The notes: generated by a model not told the origin, from the letters alone. Positions 1-5,663 are shown, counted from the first letter of the stretch. The stretch is 5,663 bases of DNA from Chloroflexota bacterium (GCA_016219235.1 JACRBO010000284.1:1-5663); one strand, 5' to 3'. Translations and numbers: made by a program.

Positions 1-1033
1 GCGCGCGCTCGACGGCATACAGCGCCTCGATCAACCGCGCATAGTGATAGTACAACGTCTCGTCGACCGGCATGCCGCCACCCAACGTCTTGAACTTCTT
101 CAGTTCTTCATTCGCCAGCGGCGTATCGATCTTCTCCGCCACATTCAAGCGGCCCAGCGGCCCCACGCGATATACGCCGTTCGGCCAGCCCAATTTCTTG
201 TAATACGGGAACTTGAGGTACGACCAATCCTCGACGTGCTCGGCGATCATATCCAGATAGTTGCGGCCGTCGAACTTCTCCAACTGTACGCCCGCCCGAT
301 CGATCAAGCGGATGTCCCCATCGTACAATTCCAACGCATTCTCCGGCGTGACCAGCCCGAAGTAGCCCGTCTGGAACACGGCGAACTTATTGATGTCTTC
401 CGCATTCTTCGCGGCCCAATCGGCCATGATGCCCAGACCGACCTGCACCGCCGCGATGGCGTCGTCGATGCCCTTGAGGATCGAATCACGTTCTTCGGCC
501 TTCAGCGACTTGTTGACGCCGCCCGTGACCGCGAAGGTCGGATGGATCTTGCGGCCGCCCAGCGTGCGGATGATCTCCTGCCCGAACTTGCGCAGGCCCA
601 CGGCCTTCAGCGCCAGCGCCGGGTCCGCGCCGATGAGGCCGATGACGTTGCGCGTCGCAGCGGGCGCATCGAAGCCCAGCAGCAGATCCGGCCCGGCCAG
701 TTCGAAGAAGTGCATGCCGTGGCTCTGCACGATCTGGCCCATGTGCATCAGTTCGCGCAGCAAATTGGCGGGGCGCGGCGGCGGCGCACCGAACAGATCG
801 TCGTTGGCTTTGGCCGCGGCCAGGTGATGGCTCACGGGACAGATGCCGCAAATGCGCGGCGTGATCTGTGGCATTTCAAACGCCAAACGGCCTTCGCAGA
901 ACTTCTCGAAGCCGCGGAATTCGTTGATGTGCAGGTAAGCATGCTCGACGGTGCCATCGTCGTTCATGCGGATCGTCACTTTGGCGTGACCTTCGATGCG
1001 GGTTACGGGTTCAATGGTAATTTTTTGGGTCAT
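1..1033 (-). CDS. hoxH: HoxH, large (catalytic) subunit of bidirectional [NiFe] hydrogenase; partial, C-terminus off the left edge
   Basis: Catalytic subunit that would cleave or form H2 at a NiFe(CN)2CO site in a soluble cytoplasmic NAD(H)-linked enzyme. I read 344 codons without interruption. The N-terminus shows [13 protein letters not shown] (about residues 10-22), then [12 protein letters not shown] (38-49), then the L1 motif [11 protein letters not shown] with nickel-ligating Cys62 and Cys65. Further on are a [10 protein letters not shown] segment, [12 protein letters not shown], and [11 protein letters not shown] close to the edge; all are typical of group 3d HoxH. Family members are about 470-490 residues, so roughly 130 residues, including the C-terminal DPCxxC motif and any protease-cleaved tail, lie outside. 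The start is ATG at 1033, with GGAGA at 1042-1046, 8 bases upstream. The Cys that follows the L1 motif in cyanobacterial HoxH (LCAAK, from memory) is Ala here (LAAAK). Last gene of the operon in this window, 99 bases after hoxY. Confidence 0.95.
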   Translation of the reverse strand, partial: MTQKITIEPVTRIEGHAKVTIRMNDDGTVEHAYLHINEFRGFEKFCEGRLAFEMPQITPRICGICPVSHHLAAAKANDDLFGAPPPRPANLLRELMHMGQIVQSHGMHFFELAGPDLLLGFDAPAATRNVIGLIGADPALALKAVGLRKFGQEIIRTLGGRKIHPTFAVTGGVNKSLKAEERDSILKGIDDAIAAVQVGLGIMADWAAKNAEDINKFAVFQTGYFGLVTPENALELYDGDIRLIDRAGVQLEKFDGRNYLDMIAEHVEDWSYLKFPYYKKLGWPNGVYRVGPLGRLNVAEKIDTPLANEELKKFKTLGGGMPVDETLYYHYARLIEALYAVERA

Positions 1034-1132
1034 GTCGACTGTCTCCAATCATGTGGCGCACGATACAGGATGCAGGATGCACGATGCAGGATGCGCACTC
1101 TTGCCTCTTGCATCTTGCCTCTTGCATCACGT
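1034..1132. repeat. hoxY/hoxH junction: two opposed arrays of degenerate 7-base units
   Basis: On the plus strand, 1066-1093 is four tandem heptads (CAGGATG, CAGGATG, CACGATG, CAGGATG). It is followed at 1098-1125 by four heptads of (C/A)TCTTGC. The reverse complement of the second array reads GCAAGAG/GCAAGAT, one or two changes from GCAGGAT, so the arrays form an imperfect inverted repeat with almost no loop. By hand I match about 26 of 34 positions between the arms. In the transcript the purine-rich arm comes first, starting about 5 bases after the hoxY stop. The ribosome binding site of hoxH (1042-1046) lies outside the repeat. No T-run follows, so a terminator is unlikely. Confidence 0.8.
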
Positions 1133-1675
1133 TTAGTGCCAGTGCAACAACTCGTCTTTCAATTCCGGCTTGCGGCCTGTCGCCAGTGCAGCCAGCGCCT
1201 CGAAAATCACATCCGCGTCGGGCGGGCAGCCGGGCACAAATATATCCACCGGCACCACTTCGCTGAGCGCGCGCACCTTGGTCATCGTCGCCAGTTCCGG
1301 ATCGCTGGGAATCTTGCCGCTCTCATCGACGCTTTCCGCATCCACATACGCGCGCTGCAGGGCTTCTTGAATGCCGCAGAAGTTGCGCAACGCGGGCACG
1401 CCGCCAAACACCGCACAGTCGCCCAGCGCCACCAAAATCTTGCTGCGCTTGCGCATCTTGAGGGCCACTTCTTCATTGGCGCTGTTGTTGATACCGCCTT
1501 CGAGGATGCCTACATCCACGCCGCTTTCGTCCGGTTCTTTCAAGTCCGTGATCGGCGTCGAGCGGATGTCCGCCAGTTCCGCAATCTGCACGATGCGTTC
1601 GTCGATGTCCAACAGCGACATGTGACAACCCGCGCAGCCCGCCATCCAGTCCGAAGAAATCTTTGGTTTTGCCAT
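1133..1675 (-). CDS. hoxY: HoxY, small subunit of bidirectional [NiFe] hydrogenase
   Basis: Electron-transfer small subunit that pairs with HoxH and passes electrons from the NiFe site to HoxU through one proximal [4Fe-4S] cluster. The 180-residue protein has the expected short HoxY form, with no medial or distal cluster domain and no Tat signal. All four cluster ligands are visible: Cys14 and Cys17 in DWMAGCAGCHMSLLDIDER, Cys87 in ALGDCAVFGGVPALRN, and Cys150 in VPGCPPDAD. The glycine-rich EGGINN (59-64) is also typical. I chose ATG 1675 because AAGAGG at 1683-1688 sits 7 bases upstream. An in-frame ATG at 1786 would add 37 residues encoded almost entirely by the repeat between hoxU and hoxY and ahead of the conserved domain, so it is not credible. 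Lies between hoxU and hoxH, as in canonical hoxEFUYH operons. Confidence 0.95.
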   Translation of the reverse strand: MAKPKISSDWMAGCAGCHMSLLDIDERIVQIAELADIRSTPITDLKEPDESGVDVGILEGGINNSANEEVALKMRKRSKILVALGDCAVFGGVPALRNFCGIQEALQRAYVDAESVDESGKIPSDPELATMTKVRALSEVVPVDIFVPGCPPDADVIFEALAALATGRKPELKDELLHWH

Positions 1676-1682
1676 GTTTTTG

Positions 1683-1688
1683 CCTCTT
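1683..1688 (-). promoter_or_regulatory. Ribosome binding site fixing the hoxY start
   Basis: Minus-strand AAGAGG, 7 bases before ATG 1675 and just outside the left end of the inverted-repeat element. It supports the 180-residue HoxY over the 217-residue reading that would begin inside the repeat. Confidence 0.7.
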
Positions 1689-1691
1689 CTT

Positions 1692-1790
1692 GTCATTGCG
1701 AGCGCTGTTTGCGGCGGCTTGCAAGCCGCGCAATCTCCTACCTGTCGAAGATGAGATTGCTTCGTCACAAACTGCGCTCCTCGCAATGAC
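1692..1790. repeat. MITE/REP-like 99-base inverted-repeat element at the hoxU/hoxY junction
   Basis: The ends are perfect 11-base inverted repeats: GTCATTGCGAG at 1692-1702 and CTCGCAATGAC at 1780-1790. Inside are a near-match arm pair (CGCTGTTTG near 1703-1711 against CAAACTGCG at 1768-1776), a perfect 16-base palindrome GCGGCTTGCAAGCCGC (1714-1729), and the pair GCAATCTC (1730-1737) / GAGATTGC (1753-1760) around a 15-base loop. The whole folds as one long hairpin with a side stem. GTCATTGCGAG-ended repeats with internal GAGATTGCTTCG are, from memory, a widely dispersed non-coding family in environmental bacteria. It has no coding capacity, so any movement would need a transposase in trans. 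Its last base is the G of the hoxU stop codon TAG. Confidence 0.85.
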
Positions 1791-3676
1791 TATTCGATAT
1801 TGATCACCGGCACGCGCTGCTTCAAGGCCGCCTGCCAATCGTTGCTCGTGTCCAGACCCAACTGCACCGCCACCGCGCGCAGCACATCGACGTTGGACTT
1901 CACTTCGCCCGGCGCGGTCAGCGCTTTGTGCGCCGCCTGCACGCGCCCTTCCAAATTCACGAAGTGGCCGTCCTGCTCCGCCCACATTTCCACGGGCAGC
2001 ACCACGTCCGCGCAATCGGTCAGCTGCGACGCGTAGCTGGCCTGCGCCACGATAAAGGGCGCTTGCGCCTGCGCTTTCTCCAAACGCTTCATCAGCCGCT
2101 CGGTCACGAAGTCGTCGCCCATCGCCACGTACACGGCTTGATGGCCGTTCAGCGCGAAGGGTCGATCGAGTTTGAGCTGCGCCGCGGCGAAACTGTTGGC
2201 TTCGCCCTTCACGCCGATCAGCTGTGCCCCGATCGATTTTGCCAGCTCGATCAGCTTCGCAAACACGATCGGTTCGCTGTAGGCCGCAACGCCCTTGCCG
2301 TACACGATCACGATCTGCTGCGCCGCGCCGATCAGTTCGGCGGCTTCGGCAAATTGCGGCGCTTTGGCGATGAGGCCGTTCAACGCCTCGAGGTCATTCG
2401 TCTTGATGCTGACATCCGCCAGCGCATCCAACTCGTTCTCGCCGGGATCGATCACGATCAACTTGCTGCCCTTGGGATGGTTGCGCTTGACGAAGAAGCC
2501 TGCCACTTGATGGCTGTGCGCGAGGTTAACGCCGATGGCGATGACACAGTCGGCGGTCTTGAGCGCGTCAAGCTTGGCTTCGAACGGCCCGGCTTGATCG
2601 GCATAGGCCGCGGCGCGCGCCGTAGGCAGACCTTCTTCCACGGCTGTCACGAGATCGCTATGGAGGCCGTCGGCGAAGAGTTGCTTGAAGGCCGAGAGGG
2701 CTTCGACGGACAATCGGGTGGAGGCTAAAGCCGCAAGGCCGTGATCGCCCTGTCCGTTGAGGGACTTCACGCGATCGGCCACGAACTCGATCGCTTCATC
2801 CCACGACGCATTTTCGAGTTTGCCATTGCGCTTGATCTGCGGCTGCGTAACGCGCGTCCGCTTCTCTTCGATCGGTTGATAGCGACCGGCCTTGCACAAC
2901 ACGCCGCCGTTCACCGCGCCGGCCCAATCGCCGTCGATGTGGACGAGGCGGTTATCGCGCGTGACCACTTCCACGCTGCAACCCACGCTGCATTGCTGGC
3001 AGACGGAGGGTGTGCGCGTGGTCTTGTCGTCGAGGCCCTGATAGGCCGACTGCCGATCGATCAACGCGCCGGTCGGGCAGACCTGCACGCACGTGCCGCA
3101 CTGGATGCAGGTGCTGAGGTTGAGGGGCACGCCCACATCGGCGACGAGCATGGTGTCGGTGCCGCGCTCTTCCATGCCCAGCGTAAAGTTGCCCACCAAC
3201 TCACCGCAGGCGCGCACACAACGGCGGCACAAAATGCAGCGGTTGTTGTCGAGCACGTAGTACGGATGCGAGGCATCGACCGGGAAGGTCTTCCACGCGG
3301 GCTGGAACGGCCAGTGCGTCATCGCCTGATCGTAGGCCGCGTTTTGCAGTTCGCAATCGCCGCCGCTGACCTGGCAGAAGGGGCAGAAGTGATTGCGCTC
3401 GCTGAACAGCATCGACAGGATGAACTCGCGCGATTTGTTCAGCGCGGGCGTCTGCGTGCGAATGTTCATGTTGTTGCTGCACGGAATGGTGCACGAGGTC
3501 TGCGGCACGCGGAAGCCGTCGATCTCCACGATGCACAGGCGGCAGCCGCCATACGGCGTCAACTGCGGGTGATCGCACAACGTCGGAATTTCGATGCCCA
3601 TCTGCCGGGCGGCCTTCAGGACGGTTGTCCCTTCCGGCACTTCTACGGTTTGACCATCAATCGTTAGTTTGATCAT
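1790..3676 (-). CDS. hoxU: HoxU with NuoG-like C-terminal extension, iron-sulfur diaphorase subunit of the hydrogenase
   Basis: Electron wire between HoxY and HoxF. Domains of the 628 residues: a [2Fe-2S] ferredoxin domain with Cys34, Cys45, Cys48 and Cys62; a His-Cys [4Fe-4S] site with His96, Cys98, Cys101 and Cys108; a two-cluster ferredoxin domain with CxxCxxCxxxC at Cys147-157 and Cys190-200; then CxxCxxxC plus a distant Cys (226, 229, 233, 261), the [4Fe-4S] site of molybdopterin oxidoreductases and NuoG (N7). Residues of about 270-628 follow the NuoG/formate dehydrogenase alpha fold (WDEAIEFVADRV, then VIAIGVNLAHSH, LIVIDPGENELD, ADVVLPVEMWAEQDGHFVNLEGRVQ). No Cys/Sec-His Mo ligand motif is visible, and the usual C-terminal dinucleotide-binding domain is absent. 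Canonical HoxU is about 240 residues. Start ATG 3676 has GGGAG at 3686-3690, 9 bases upstream. NuoG of Complex I would be the alternative name; the hoxF-hoxY-hoxH context argues for hydrogenase. Confidence 0.9.
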   Translation of the reverse strand: MIKLTIDGQTVEVPEGTTVLKAARQMGIEIPTLCDHPQLTPYGGCRLCIVEIDGFRVPQTSCTIPCSNNMNIRTQTPALNKSREFILSMLFSERNHFCPFCQVSGGDCELQNAAYDQAMTHWPFQPAWKTFPVDASHPYYVLDNNRCILCRRCVRACGELVGNFTLGMEERGTDTMLVADVGVPLNLSTCIQCGTCVQVCPTGALIDRQSAYQGLDDKTTRTPSVCQQCSVGCSVEVVTRDNRLVHIDGDWAGAVNGGVLCKAGRYQPIEEKRTRVTQPQIKRNGKLENASWDEAIEFVADRVKSLNGQGDHGLAALASTRLSVEALSAFKQLFADGLHSDLVTAVEEGLPTARAAAYADQAGPFEAKLDALKTADCVIAIGVNLAHSHQVAGFFVKRNHPKGSKLIVIDPGENELDALADVSIKTNDLEALNGLIAKAPQFAEAAELIGAAQQIVIVYGKGVAAYSEPIVFAKLIELAKSIGAQLIGVKGEANSFAAAQLKLDRPFALNGHQAVYVAMGDDFVTERLMKRLEKAQAQAPFIVAQASYASQLTDCADVVLPVEMWAEQDGHFVNLEGRVQAAHKALTAPGEVKSNVDVLRAVAVQLGLDTSNDWQAALKQRVPVINIE

Positions 3677-3718
3677 CTACTTATGCTCCCACCTGTTATG
3701 GTGTTTGGTTTCTTTCGT

Positions 3719-3780
3719 ACACAGATTTCACAGATGAACACAGATCAAGAATAATCTGTGGAATCTGTGTTTATCTGTGT
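3719..3780. repeat. CACAGAT-type inverted repeat at the hoxF/hoxU junction
   Basis: The left arm 3719-3745 has three copies of (A)CACAGAT, and the right arm 3754-3780 has three copies of the complement ATCTGTG(T), around a short loop (CAAGAATA). The outer words pair exactly; the middle word is shifted by one base between arms. Start-to-start spacing of the words is 9-10 bases. The right arm ends 9 bases from the hoxF stop; the left arm ends about 42 bases before hoxU. Repeats built on CACAGAT are, from memory, common between genes in many environmental bacterial genomes. It is AT-richer than the genes. No T-run follows on the transcribed strand, so it does not look like an intrinsic terminator. 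Confidence 0.85.
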
Positions 3781-3789
3781 CCTAATCAC

Positions 3790-5433
3790 TTAAGCAACAA
3801 CGGCCTCTTCGACGTGCATCGGGCAGACACCCGCCGGGCACACTTTCAAGTTGATGTGCGCGTCCACTTCGGCATGGAAGTGCTTGAGCACATCGCGGAT
3901 GGGCACGGACGCCGTCTGGCCCAGCCCGCAGTTCGACAGCGTCGTCAGCGAATCGGCCAGCAGTTGCAGCCGCGCCAGATCGTCTTGCGTGCCGTCGCCC
4001 TGCGAAATCTTATCGAGCAGTTGATACGCCTGATAGGTGCCGATGCGGCACGGCGTGCACTTGCCGCAGCTCTCGTTCTTGAAGAAATTCATCAGCACTT
4101 TCGCCAGATCGATCACGCAGGTGTCTTCGTCGCACACCAGCAGCGCGCCCGAACCCAGCGACACGCCCGCCTTCTGGAACGATTCAAAATCCATCGGCGT
4201 GTCTTGCAGCGTCGATGGAATGATCGAGCCGCTGGAGCCGCCGGTCTGCGCCAGTTTGAACTGCGCGCCGTTCTTCAGGCCCTTGCCGTAAATGGCGATG
4301 ACTTCGCGCAGCGTGATGCCCATCGGCACTTCGATGACGCCGGTCACATTGACGTTACCCAGAATCGTGTAGACCTTGGTGCCGGGACTCTTGGGCGTGC
4401 CGAACTTGCGATACCAGTCCGCGCCCTGCCGAATAATCGCGCCCACATTGGCCAGCGTCTCGACGTTGTTGACGAGCGTGGGTTTGCCCCACAGGCCGTG
4501 CGTCGTGGGATACGGCGGCCGCGCGCGCGGTTCGCCGCGCTTGCCTTCGATCGATTCGATCAGCGCGGTCTCTTCGCCGCAGATGTACGCGCCCGCGCCG
4601 GAGTGTACGTGCAGATCGAAGTTGAAGTCCGTGCCGAAAATATTTTTGCCCAGCAAATTCATCTCGCGCGCCTGCTCAATCGCGTGCTGCAAGCGCGTCT
4701 GCGCCAGTTGATATTCGCCGCGCACGTAAATGTAGCCTTCGTCCGCGCCCACGGCATACGCCGCAATCGCCAGCGCCTCGACGATGCTGTGCGGGTCACC
4801 TTCCAGCACCAATCGATCTTTGAAGGTGCCGGGTTCGCTTTCGTCGGCATTGCAGATGACGTACTTCTTCGCGCCGACGGCCTTGCTGACGAACTTCCAC
4901 TTCAAGCCTGCCGGGAAACCCGCGCCGCCGCGCCCCTGCAAACCCGATCGTTCGATCTCGGCAATCACGGCCGCCGGCGTCATCTCGGTCAACGCCTTGC
5001 CCAACGCCTGATAACCGTCGTGCGTGATGTAGTCTTCGATGCTCTCGGGATCGATCAGGCCCGCGCGCTCCAACACGATGCGCTGTTCGGCGGGCAACGT
5101 GCCCTTGCGCGCATTGAGCCACGCGATGCGACCGCTCAACTCGCGTTTGGCCGCCTGCAAATCGACGACGACGCGGCCCTTGTAGAGATGCTCTTCGACG
5201 AGGTGATGCACGTCGATCGGTTTGACGGGGCCGTAGATCACGGCTTCGGGATAGACGATCACCAGTGGCAGCGCGTCGTGGCGGCCCAGATCGCCCACCA
5301 TCATCACGGAGATTTCGTCTTGCAGACCGAACGCTTCGACTTCGATCATCAACCGCCGATAGACTTCTTCGGCGCCCCGGTCCATCGAAACCGGATCACT
5401 TGAGACCAGCACCATTGATCGGATCGTTTTCAT
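3790..5433 (-). CDS. hoxF: HoxF, NAD(H)- and FMN-binding diaphorase subunit of the hydrogenase
   Basis: NuoF-like subunit exchanging electrons between NAD(H) and the iron-sulfur chain through FMN. The 547 residues start with a thioredoxin-like ferredoxin domain (about 5-90, RGAEEVYRRL and LPLVIVYPEAVIYG). Then come the flavin/NAD core with GRGGAGFP (167-174), NADESEPGTFKDR (195-207) and GAGAYICGEETAL (279-291), and the [4Fe-4S] (N3-type) ligands Cys456, Cys459 and Cys462 in ESCGKCTPCRIG with Cys502 in SNCGLG. Two things are odd. The N-terminal domain has lost its [2Fe-2S] cysteines (positions now Ser11, Ser16, Asp48, His52). The protein ends at KVCPAGVCPM, resembling the first turn of the C-terminal ferredoxin domain of HndC-type relatives but stopping before a full set of cysteines. 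Start ATG 5433 has AGAGG 5 bases upstream; Met7 is an alternative. Between hoxE and hoxU, 113 bases before hoxU. Confidence 0.95.
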   Translation of the reverse strand: MKTIRSMVLVSSDPVSMDRGAEEVYRRLMIEVEAFGLQDEISVMMVGDLGRHDALPLVIVYPEAVIYGPVKPIDVHHLVEEHLYKGRVVVDLQAAKRELSGRIAWLNARKGTLPAEQRIVLERAGLIDPESIEDYITHDGYQALGKALTEMTPAAVIAEIERSGLQGRGGAGFPAGLKWKFVSKAVGAKKYVICNADESEPGTFKDRLVLEGDPHSIVEALAIAAYAVGADEGYIYVRGEYQLAQTRLQHAIEQAREMNLLGKNIFGTDFNFDLHVHSGAGAYICGEETALIESIEGKRGEPRARPPYPTTHGLWGKPTLVNNVETLANVGAIIRQGADWYRKFGTPKSPGTKVYTILGNVNVTGVIEVPMGITLREVIAIYGKGLKNGAQFKLAQTGGSSGSIIPSTLQDTPMDFESFQKAGVSLGSGALLVCDEDTCVIDLAKVLMNFFKNESCGKCTPCRIGTYQAYQLLDKISQGDGTQDDLARLQLLADSLTTLSNCGLGQTASVPIRDVLKHFHAEVDAHINLKVCPAGVCPMHVEEAVVA

Positions 5434-5438
5434 GTTTG

Positions 5439-5443
5439 CCTCT
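5439..5443 (-). promoter_or_regulatory. Ribosome binding site for hoxF
   Basis: Minus-strand AGAGG, 5 bases before ATG 5433. It favours this start over the in-frame ATG six codons later. The surrounding string GAGGCAAAC resembles GAGGCAAAAAC ahead of hoxY. Confidence 0.55.
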
Positions 5444-5447
5444 GATC

Positions 5448-5556
5448 TGGAAGTTGGAGGATGGAGGTTAGAAGTTGGAGGCGCTCAGTTCAATTGGAAT
5501 CACGTTAACTTCCAATCTCCAATTTCCAACCTCTAACTTCCAATTTCCAACCTCTA
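5448..5556. repeat. hoxE/hoxF junction: opposed arrays of purine-rich 7-base units
   Basis: The plus-strand left arm (5448-5481) reads as heptads GGAAGTT, GGAGGAT, GGAGGTT, AGAAGTT. The right arm (5507-5556), read on the minus strand, gives GGTTGGA-type heptads with the same 7-base phase (GGAAATT, GGAAGTT, AGAGGTT, GGAAATT, GGAGATT, GGAAGTT). The arms are imperfect inverted copies around a spacer of about 25 bases (5482-5506). Within the right arm an 18-base word beginning TAGAGGTTGG occurs twice exactly, 21 bases (three heptads) apart. The first copy starts with the hoxE stop codon TAG. The left arm ends 14 bases from the hoxF start. In the transcript the purine-rich arm comes first. I see no T-run or terminator. 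Confidence 0.85.
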
Positions 5557-5663
5557 GTCGTATTGCGCCAAAATGTCGGACAGCTGCTCCGGCTCGACGT
5601 TGCCGTACATGTCGTCGTCGATGACGAGCACCGGCCCCACCGCGCAGACGCCCAGGCAGCTTA
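5554..5663 (-). CDS. hoxE: HoxE / NuoE-like [2Fe-2S] subunit; partial, only the C-terminal 35 residues
   Basis: Thioredoxin-fold [2Fe-2S] protein that in HoxEFU relays electrons next to HoxF. Only the end is visible: SCLGVCAVGPVLV, then a short acidic segment IDDDMYGNVEPEQLSDILAQYD and the stop TAG at 5554-5556. The CLGVC pair is the second half (CxxxC) of the four-cysteine NuoE/HoxE cluster site; the first pair is beyond the right edge. The VEPEQLSDIL helix after a Y-G-N turn is typical of the family. NuoE, HndA and HoxE cannot be told apart from this fragment, so the name rests on the hoxFUYH genes downstream. The gap to hoxF is 120 bases, and the stop codon is part of the junction repeat. 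Confidence 0.85.
   Translation of the reverse strand, partial: SCLGVCAVGPVLVIDDDMYGNVEPEQLSDILAQYD

Noticed and set aside
1034..1132. Junction hairpins as rho-independent terminators
   Set aside because: None of the four is followed by a T-run on the transcribed strand, and the genes on both sides belong to one enzyme.
1676..1786. 37-codon N-terminal extension of HoxY from ATG 1786
   Set aside because: The extension is encoded by the inverted-repeat element and precedes the conserved domain. ATG 1675 has its own ribosome binding site.
44..1789. Plus-strand open frame of 581 codons across hoxH, hoxY and the gaps
   Set aside because: It lies antisense to two recognisable hydrogenase genes and runs through two junction repeats. 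The product is a low-information Arg/Ala/His-rich string, typical of the antisense frame of GC-rich genes.
1928..3667. Plus-strand open frames at 1928-2728 and 2741-3667 antisense to hoxU
   Set aside because: Both are shadows of hoxU with Arg/Ala-rich products and no recognisable domain.
3814..5403. Plus-strand open frame of 529 codons antisense to hoxF
   Set aside because: It mirrors hoxF almost end to end. Its lack of stops follows from GC-rich codon use on the true strand, and no family motif is visible.
5507..5556. CRISPR array
   Set aside because: The units are 7 bases, tandem and degenerate with no unique spacers, which does not fit a CRISPR.
1790..5663. Plain Complex I nuoEFG segment
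   Set aside because: The next genes are HoxY and HoxH with intact [4Fe-4S] and NiFe-site motifs, and no nuoH-type membrane gene is present in the window.

Overview
The window holds most of one operon, read right to left on the minus strand, for a bidirectional NAD(H)-linked [NiFe] hydrogenase of the Hox type (group 3d). In transcription order it contains the last 35 codons of hoxE (5554-5663), complete hoxF (3790-5433), a long hoxU (1790-3676), hoxY (1133-1675), and the first 344 codons of hoxH, which runs off the left edge (1-1033). The promoter lies beyond the right edge. The nickel-ligating C-terminal end of HoxH lies beyond the left edge.

As a machine, HoxH carries the NiFe site and HoxY the proximal [4Fe-4S] cluster. 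HoxU is the iron-sulfur wire. HoxF holds FMN, the NAD(H) site and a [4Fe-4S] cluster. HoxE is a NuoE-like [2Fe-2S] protein. The enzyme would be soluble and cytoplasmic, interconverting H2 and NAD+/NADH. Two subunits depart from the textbook form. HoxU is 628 residues instead of about 240, because it continues into a NuoG-like [4Fe-4S] and molybdopterin-oxidoreductase fold with no visible Mo ligand. HoxF keeps the thioredoxin-like N-terminal domain, but all four [2Fe-2S] cysteine positions are substituted.

The four gaps between genes are 99, 114, 113 and 120 bases. Each contains a different inverted repeat, beginning 0-9 bases after the upstream stop codon and ending 14 to about 40 bases before the next start. 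The families are a 7-base-period TTGGARG-type repeat (hoxE/hoxF), a CACAGAT repeat (hoxF/hoxU), a GTCATTGCGAG-ended element (hoxU/hoxY), and a 7-base-period CAGGATG-type repeat (hoxY/hoxH). None is followed by a T-run in the direction of transcription, so none looks like a classical terminator. No gene-free stretch exceeds 300 bases.

The organism is a GC-rich bacterium. HoxH reads closest, from memory, to the cyanobacterial-type sequence. The dispersed intergenic repeats are of kinds I associate with environmental genomes such as Chloroflexota, but the phylum cannot be fixed from this window.
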